NCBI RefSeq assembly: GCF_000421405.1
Contig: NZ_ATWY01000003.1
Location: forward strand, 62,001 to 126,000
DNA: 64,000 bases
Reading direction: 5' to 3'
From: Butyrivibrio sp. NC2007
GTDB taxonomy: Bacteria > Bacillota > Clostridia > Lachnospirales > Lachnospiraceae
A program made the translations under genes and the position numbers. This document shows, piece after piece, positions 59,754 to 64,000 of the stretch; position 1 is the stretch's first letter; each line of letters opens with the position of its first letter. The notes below the pieces were generated by a model. The model saw only the letters and a program-made list of their open reading frames with translations. It was not told the DNA's origin and made no database searches.

Positions 59754-61113
59754 AATGTTTATGAAGGCTCTCACCATTAGTTGCGATCACTTCTTTATAC
59801 CAGTAAGCAGAGTCCTTAAGTGTTCTCTCCATTGTCTCATAATCGACGTAGATAAGGCCAAATCTCATCTTATAGCCGTGGCACCACTCAAAATTATCCA
59901 TGATTGACCAGTGCTGGTAGCCGATGACCTCGATGCCGTCATCAATTGCTCTCTCAAGCTCTAAGAGATATCTGTTTGTGAAATCTATTCTCTGGTAGTC
60001 ATGAACCTTGCCATCAAGGGCCTTCCAGTCCATGCCGGCCATTCCGTTCTCGGTGATCATGATCGGCTTATGATATCTCTCATAGAAGAACTTGGGTGCG
60101 TAGTACAGAACTCTTGGCGTAACGCTCCAGCCCATCATTGTGTGTGCACTTCCCTGATATTCGTAGGGTCCGTAGTTGTTAGGATCAAGCGGATATCTTA
60201 CTGTTCCCTCATAGACGTTAAAGCCGTAGAAATCAAGGGGCTGCGCTATCTCATCCCACTCCTCTTTAGTAAGCTTTGGAAGCATGTCTCCAAAGGCTTC
60301 TTCTGAGCCTTCCGGGAAATGTCCTAAGAATATCGGATCTGCCCACCATGCATTTCCCATAAGGAAACCATACGGATCTATGGCAAAAGACTTTTTCCTG
60401 CACTTCTCAACTTCATCAGGAGTGTCATCCTTTGGAACCCACACATTTCCTGTGGGAGCCATTCCGATCTTGGCATCAAGCTTACTGTATTTCCTGATCA
60501 CAGAAACAGCTCTTCCGTGAGATTTAAAGACATTTACCGAGATATCCAGCATAGTCTTGATATCATTGTTCTCAAAGGGCGCCATAGCACCGATCTGGTA
60601 TCCAAGTCCCACAAACATCTGATACTCGTTGAAGGTCATCCAGTATTTAACCCTGTCGCCAAGACACTTGACCACTACCTCTACATATTCAGCAAACCAG
60701 TCTACAATCTCAGGGTTCTTCCAACCGCCTTTTTCGTATAGTGCCATGGGTAGATTCCAGTGGAAAAGAGTTACCATAGGCTCGATTCCAGCACTTTTAA
60801 GCTCATCCACAAGGTCAGAGTAAAACTTAAGTCCCTTTTCATTCACCTTTCCGATTCCTTCGGGCATAACCCTTGGCCAGCTTACGGAGAATCTGTAGCT
60901 CTTTAAGCCAATCTGCTTCATAAGAGCAATATCTTCCTTCATGTGATGGTAGTGATCACAGGAAACATCAGCATTCTCGCCAAATTCAATGCGTCCCTCT
61001 TCGTGCTCGAAATGGTCCCAGATTCCAGGGCCTTTACCGTCATCCAAGTATCCGCCTTCTATCTGGTGCGCTGCGGAAGCAGCTCCCCATAAAAAATCCT
61101 TTGAAAAACTCAT
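59752..61113 (-). CDS. Beta-glucosidase, GH1
   Basis: 453 aa. Starts FSKDFLWGAASAAHQIEGG with AGAGGTG upstream. Acid/base Glu163 in MTFNEYQ and nucleophile Glu355 in ITENGMAG, both at the usual positions, with the aglycone/glycone residues of non-phosphorylated GH1 enzymes (EWCHGYKMRFGLIYVDYE near 405). No signal peptide, so it cleaves imported beta-glucosides or related glycosides. It does not show the phospho-binding Ser/Lys/Tyr set clearly, so a beta-glucosidase is preferred to a 6-phospho enzyme. Confidence 0.94.
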   Translation of the reverse strand: MSFSKDFLWGAASAAHQIEGGYLDDGKGPGIWDHFEHEEGRIEFGENADVSCDHYHHMKEDIALMKQIGLKSYRFSVSWPRVMPEGIGKVNEKGLKFYSDLVDELKSAGIEPMVTLFHWNLPMALYEKGGWKNPEIVDWFAEYVEVVVKCLGDRVKYWMTFNEYQMFVGLGYQIGAMAPFENNDIKTMLDISVNVFKSHGRAVSVIRKYSKLDAKIGMAPTGNVWVPKDDTPDEVEKCRKKSFAIDPYGFLMGNAWWADPIFLGHFPEGSEEAFGDMLPKLTKEEWDEIAQPLDFYGFNVYEGTVRYPLDPNNYGPYEYQGSAHTMMGWSVTPRVLYYAPKFFYERYHKPIMITENGMAGMDWKALDGKVHDYQRIDFTNRYLLELERAIDDGIEVIGYQHWSIMDNFEWCHGYKMRFGLIYVDYETMERTLKDSAYWYKEVIATNGESLHKH

Positions 61114-61351
61114 TTTTCACCTCTTCATTTCTTGATCTTGTTAAGCTCCTGCTCACAGGAAACAAGGAGCGATTCCGTTCAAAATATAATCTCAACATGG
61201 TAATTTTATCCCAAAGACTTCTCTTATGCCTACGCCAAATCTTTTTATCCAAACGAACATTTTTTAAGATAAAGAAGCTTTTTAGTGTATATTATTTTTC
61301 TTTCGCTGATTTTTTGTTCGTAAAAGCCTATTATGCCGTAAATATTAAACC

Positions 61352-61380
61352 TTGTCTTTTGGCTATTTGATATATATGAT
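61352..61380 (+). promoter_or_regulatory. Promoter of the GH2 gene
   Basis: TTGTCT (61352-61357), a 17-base spacer and TATGAT (61375-61380), followed by AAGGAG before the ATG at 61409. The 295-base divergent region also contains a small GCTCCT/AGGAGC stem (61145-61170) in the GH1 leader; no other structure was noticed there. Confidence 0.55.
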
Positions 61381-61408
61381 TTAGAAAAAAACAAGGAGAT
61401 TTTCACCT

Positions 61409-63931
61409 ATGCGTAATCAGAATATTGATAGAGGATGGCAGTTTAATTACGGAACTATAGATGGTTTTCCCGACCCATCCAGGGAAAGTACACTTCGTGA
61501 AGTAGATCTCCCTCACGACTATATGATCTTCAGCTCTGTAAAAAAGGATGCTCCTGCCGGGGCTTCAAGTGGCTTTTTTACTGAGGGCGTGGCCTATTAC
61601 ACCAAAAAGATAATGATCCCTGCAGAGTGGGAAAATGACGATGTTTACCTTACGTTTGACGGCGTTATGATGAATGCTACTGTAGCTGTAAACGGCTGCA
61701 AAGTGGCTCTTCAGCACTACGGATACGCTCCTTTTTCTGTAGATATCACGCCTTACATCTATTTTGGCAGGGAGAACAGCGTCACAATAACGGTTAATCC
61801 CAGCATGCAGCCCAACTCCCGCTGGTACACCGGCGCCGGAGTCTTTAGAAGCGTGGAACTTCTTCACTTTCCAAAGCTCCACATCGCAGATGATGGAATT
61901 TTCGGCTACACCAAAAGCATTGAGTATGACTCTGAAGGAAATGCCCTCAGAGCTTATATTCGCGTAGAAATTCAGGTGCAGAATAACACCCTGGACAATA
62001 AGATGGCCGGCGTCAGCGCATTTCTTACAAAAGACGGAAGCGATGAGGTAATAATCTCCCGCTCCCAAAAGATTCAGGTTAATCCTGCGACATCGGAGAC
62101 AGCCTATATCAGCATTACCCTTGATAAACCCGAGCTTTGGGATGCAGAAAATCCGAATCTCTACAGACTCCATGGCTCTGTGACTGATCTTGGCACCTTC
62201 AGGACTCACTTTATTCCCACAGAAAATGAAACCCATGACGAAACTTCAGTTTTATTCGGAGTTAAGACCGTAACTGCAGACGTTGTTAACGGCCTTAGGA
62301 TCAATGGCAAAACCGTCAAGCTAAAGGGCGGATGCCTTCATCATGACAACGGAATGCTTGGAGCAGTCTCTTTATACGACTCAGAGCTGCGCAAGCTCTC
62401 CATAATGAAAGAGATCGGCTTTAACGCCATCAGAACCACTCACAATCCCCCTTCTTCTGCGCTTATGGAAGCCTGCGACCGTATCGGTATGTATGTCTTT
62501 GATGAAGCCTTTGATGCCTGGGGTATCATGAAGCAACCCGGGGACTACAACCAGTACTTTGATACAGATTGGGAAAAAGACCTTACAGCCTTCATGAAAC
62601 GTGACAGGAACCATCCATCAGTTATCATCTGGTCAACAGGTAATGAGATTCCTGAACGAGGAGGCCTTGGAAACGGCTATACCCTGGCAACTCGACTCGC
62701 AAATAAGGCTCACAGCCTTGATCCCAGCCGCCCGGTTTCTAATGCGATCTGCTCCTACTGGAGCGGTCTCGACGATGAGCTTACTGCCGAAAACATGAAA
62801 AAGATCATGGGCAATGCTGCATCAGACGCTTCGCCTCTGCAAAATGCAGACGGGGGCAAGAATGACACCAGCTGGGAGGAATTCTCAGAAGCCTTCACCA
62901 ATGACCTTGATATCGTTGGATATAACTACATGGAAGACAAATATGCTCTTGACCATGAAATGTTCCCTGAGCGCGTAATTCTCGGCTCAGAGAATTACCC
63001 CAAAGAAATCGGCATTCGCTGGCCCATGGTTGAATCCACCCCATACGTTATCGGTGATTTCACCTGGACTGCCTTTGACTATATAGGCGAAGCAGGAATC
63101 GGAAAATCTGTCTTCCTGGAAGAGGATGATCCTATGCACAAAATTGGCGGATTTGCCCTGATGTCACACGGATCACCCTATCCATGGCGCCTTGCCAACG
63201 ACGCTGATGTAGATATAAACGGACATATTCTTCCTCAGGGCGAATATCGCTCAGTTATCTGGGGAAGTGATAAGACTTACCTGTACTCCTACGATCCTGC
63301 CACCCACGACAAAAAAGAGCTGATCAGCAATTGGGGATTTACCGATGTCAGAAAGTCCTGGAACTGGAAGGATGCAGACAATAAGCCTGTTTTTGTTGCC
63401 GTATTCTCAAACGCAGAGCGTGTTGAGCTCTTCCTTAACGGCAAGTCAATGGGCATCTGCAAGGAAGGAGAAAGACTTGCATGTGGTCTTCCAAAGTCAT
63501 TCCTCTTTGATATCACCTATGTTCCGGGAACACTTGAAGCTGTAAGCTATAATGGAAACGATATTATTTCAAAAGACACCCTGGCAACAACCGGCGCTGT
63601 AAGCTCCATTAAGCTGATTGCTGAAAGCCAGGAAATGCCTGCTGATGGCCACAGCGTAACCTACGTTCAGGCAGAGCTTCTGGATGGCGATGGAAATATT
63701 GTTCCCGATGCTGACAACAAGCTGACTGCAACAGTAACCGGAGAAGGCTCTCTTGCCGCCTTTGGCTCAGCCAATCCAATAACAGACGAGAATTATACAA
63801 CCGGCTCATTTACAGCCTACAGGGGCCGTGCAACTGCTATTATAAGAAGCGGCTATACAAGCGGAACCTGTACTCTTACAGTATCAGGCGATGGACTTGA
63901 AAGTGTAAGTGCAACGATCAATATAAAATAA
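61409..63931 (+). CDS. Beta-galactosidase-like glycoside hydrolase family 2
   Basis: 840 aa. Sugar-binding jelly-roll (about 1-165, with DLPHDYMIFS and PNSRWYTGAGVFRSVELL), immunoglobulin-like domain (about 170-285), barrel (about 290-600) with acid/base Glu413 in WSTGNEIPE and nucleophile Glu528 in LGSENYP, then C-terminal DUF4982-type and Big-like domains ending in a bacterial Ig-like fold (about 730-840, VTYVQAELLDGDGNIVPD). No signal peptide. Domain plan matches clostridial GH2 beta-galactosidases; other beta-linked substrates are possible. Confidence 0.93.
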   Translation: MRNQNIDRGWQFNYGTIDGFPDPSRESTLREVDLPHDYMIFSSVKKDAPAGASSGFFTEGVAYYTKKIMIPAEWENDDVYLTFDGVMMNATVAVNGCKVALQHYGYAPFSVDITPYIYFGRENSVTITVNPSMQPNSRWYTGAGVFRSVELLHFPKLHIADDGIFGYTKSIEYDSEGNALRAYIRVEIQVQNNTLDNKMAGVSAFLTKDGSDEVIISRSQKIQVNPATSETAYISITLDKPELWDAENPNLYRLHGSVTDLGTFRTHFIPTENETHDETSVLFGVKTVTADVVNGLRINGKTVKLKGGCLHHDNGMLGAVSLYDSELRKLSIMKEIGFNAIRTTHNPPSSALMEACDRIGMYVFDEAFDAWGIMKQPGDYNQYFDTDWEKDLTAFMKRDRNHPSVIIWSTGNEIPERGGLGNGYTLATRLANKAHSLDPSRPVSNAICSYWSGLDDELTAENMKKIMGNAASDASPLQNADGGKNDTSWEEFSEAFTNDLDIVGYNYMEDKYALDHEMFPERVILGSENYPKEIGIRWPMVESTPYVIGDFTWTAFDYIGEAGIGKSVFLEEDDPMHKIGGFALMSHGSPYPWRLANDADVDINGHILPQGEYRSVIWGSDKTYLYSYDPATHDKKELISNWGFTDVRKSWNWKDADNKPVFVAVFSNAERVELFLNGKSMGICKEGERLACGLPKSFLFDITYVPGTLEAVSYNGNDIISKDTLATTGAVSSIKLIAESQEMPADGHSVTYVQAELLDGDGNIVPDADNKLTATVTGEGSLAAFGSANPITDENYTTGSFTAYRGRATAIIRSGYTSGTCTLTVSGDGLESVSATINIK

Positions 63932-63942
63932 GCAAAAATAAG

Positions 63943-63980
63943 CGCCCGGGATATCGATCAGATTTCCCGGGCGTATTCTT
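63943..63980 (+). terminator. Probable terminator after the GH2 gene
   Basis: CGCCCGGGA (63943-63951) and TCCCGGGCG (63965-63973) make nine perfect pairs with a 13-base loop; a weak T-rich stretch (TATTCTTT) follows. Confidence 0.75.
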
Positions 63981-64000
63981 TGCCAGTAAATTATCTGTTA

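Overview
The window looks like chromosome of a Lachnospiraceae bacterium of the Butyrivibrio/Pseudobutyrivibrio type. This is an inference from gene content: many glycoside hydrolases with their own ABC importers, YesM/YesN-type two-component systems, strong AGGAGG ribosome-binding sites, lipoprotein signal peptides and a CcpA-type cre site. No phage, IS element, rRNA or cas gene was seen. Coding density is high and nearly all genes are intact. One SGNH hydrolase is interrupted by an in-frame amber codon.

Layout. 1-6.8 kb: a carbohydrate import locus on the minus strand (lipoprotein binding protein, two CUT1 permeases, start of a glycosidase), with a divergent sensor kinase and AraC-type response regulator. 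6.8-10.7 kb: an N-degron set (aat, clpA, clpS) followed by a DUF134-NifX fusion with a paired palindromic operator over its promoter. 10.8-18.5 kb: glycerate kinase, a small membrane protein, a VanSR-like two-component system with an SDR epimerase, GNAT, patatin, a tocopherol-cyclase-like protein and an SCP2 protein. 18.56 kb: tRNA-Ala(GGC). 18.7-19.0 kb: an array of five hairpin-like repeats. 19.0-24.6 kb: DUF4037, GNAT, a PEP-synthase-like protein and a GTPase. 24.7-31.6 kb: a MacAB-like efflux/permease system with its own OmpR-type two-component system. 31.6-40.1 kb: single genes (GltD-like oxidoreductase under a cre site, DUF2798, Sel1, nitroreductase, HD, spermidine-synthase-like, flotillin, SGNH pseudogene, tannase-like lipoprotein). 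40.18-40.47 kb: a second array of five hairpin units with an exact 64-bp period. 40.6-45.2 kb: potABCD. 45.2-57 kb: a nine-gene glycan operon (ribose-type ABC importer, GH3, HPr-like protein, GH78, GH43, beta-phosphoglucomutase). 57.2-59.7 kb: its divergent AraC-GH39 fusion. 59.7-64 kb: divergent GH1 and GH2 glycosidases.

How the parts work together. The 45-64 kb half is a Gram-positive polysaccharide-utilisation locus. The ABC importer brings in rhamnose-, arabinose- or glucose-containing oligosaccharides, which GH78, GH43, GH3, GH1, GH2 and perhaps the GH39 fusion cleave, mostly in the cytoplasm since none of these enzymes shows a signal peptide. The two OmpR-type systems each have promoter-proximal direct repeats at 11-bp spacing, so their targets can be predicted from sequence.

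Most unusual: the two intergenic arrays (18686-19008 and 40177-40468). Each has five copies of a roughly 35-43 bp element with inverted terminal arms, set at near-integral helical intervals, with poorly conserved DNA between. They resemble CRISPR arrays in geometry but not in repeat identity, and I do not recognise either family.
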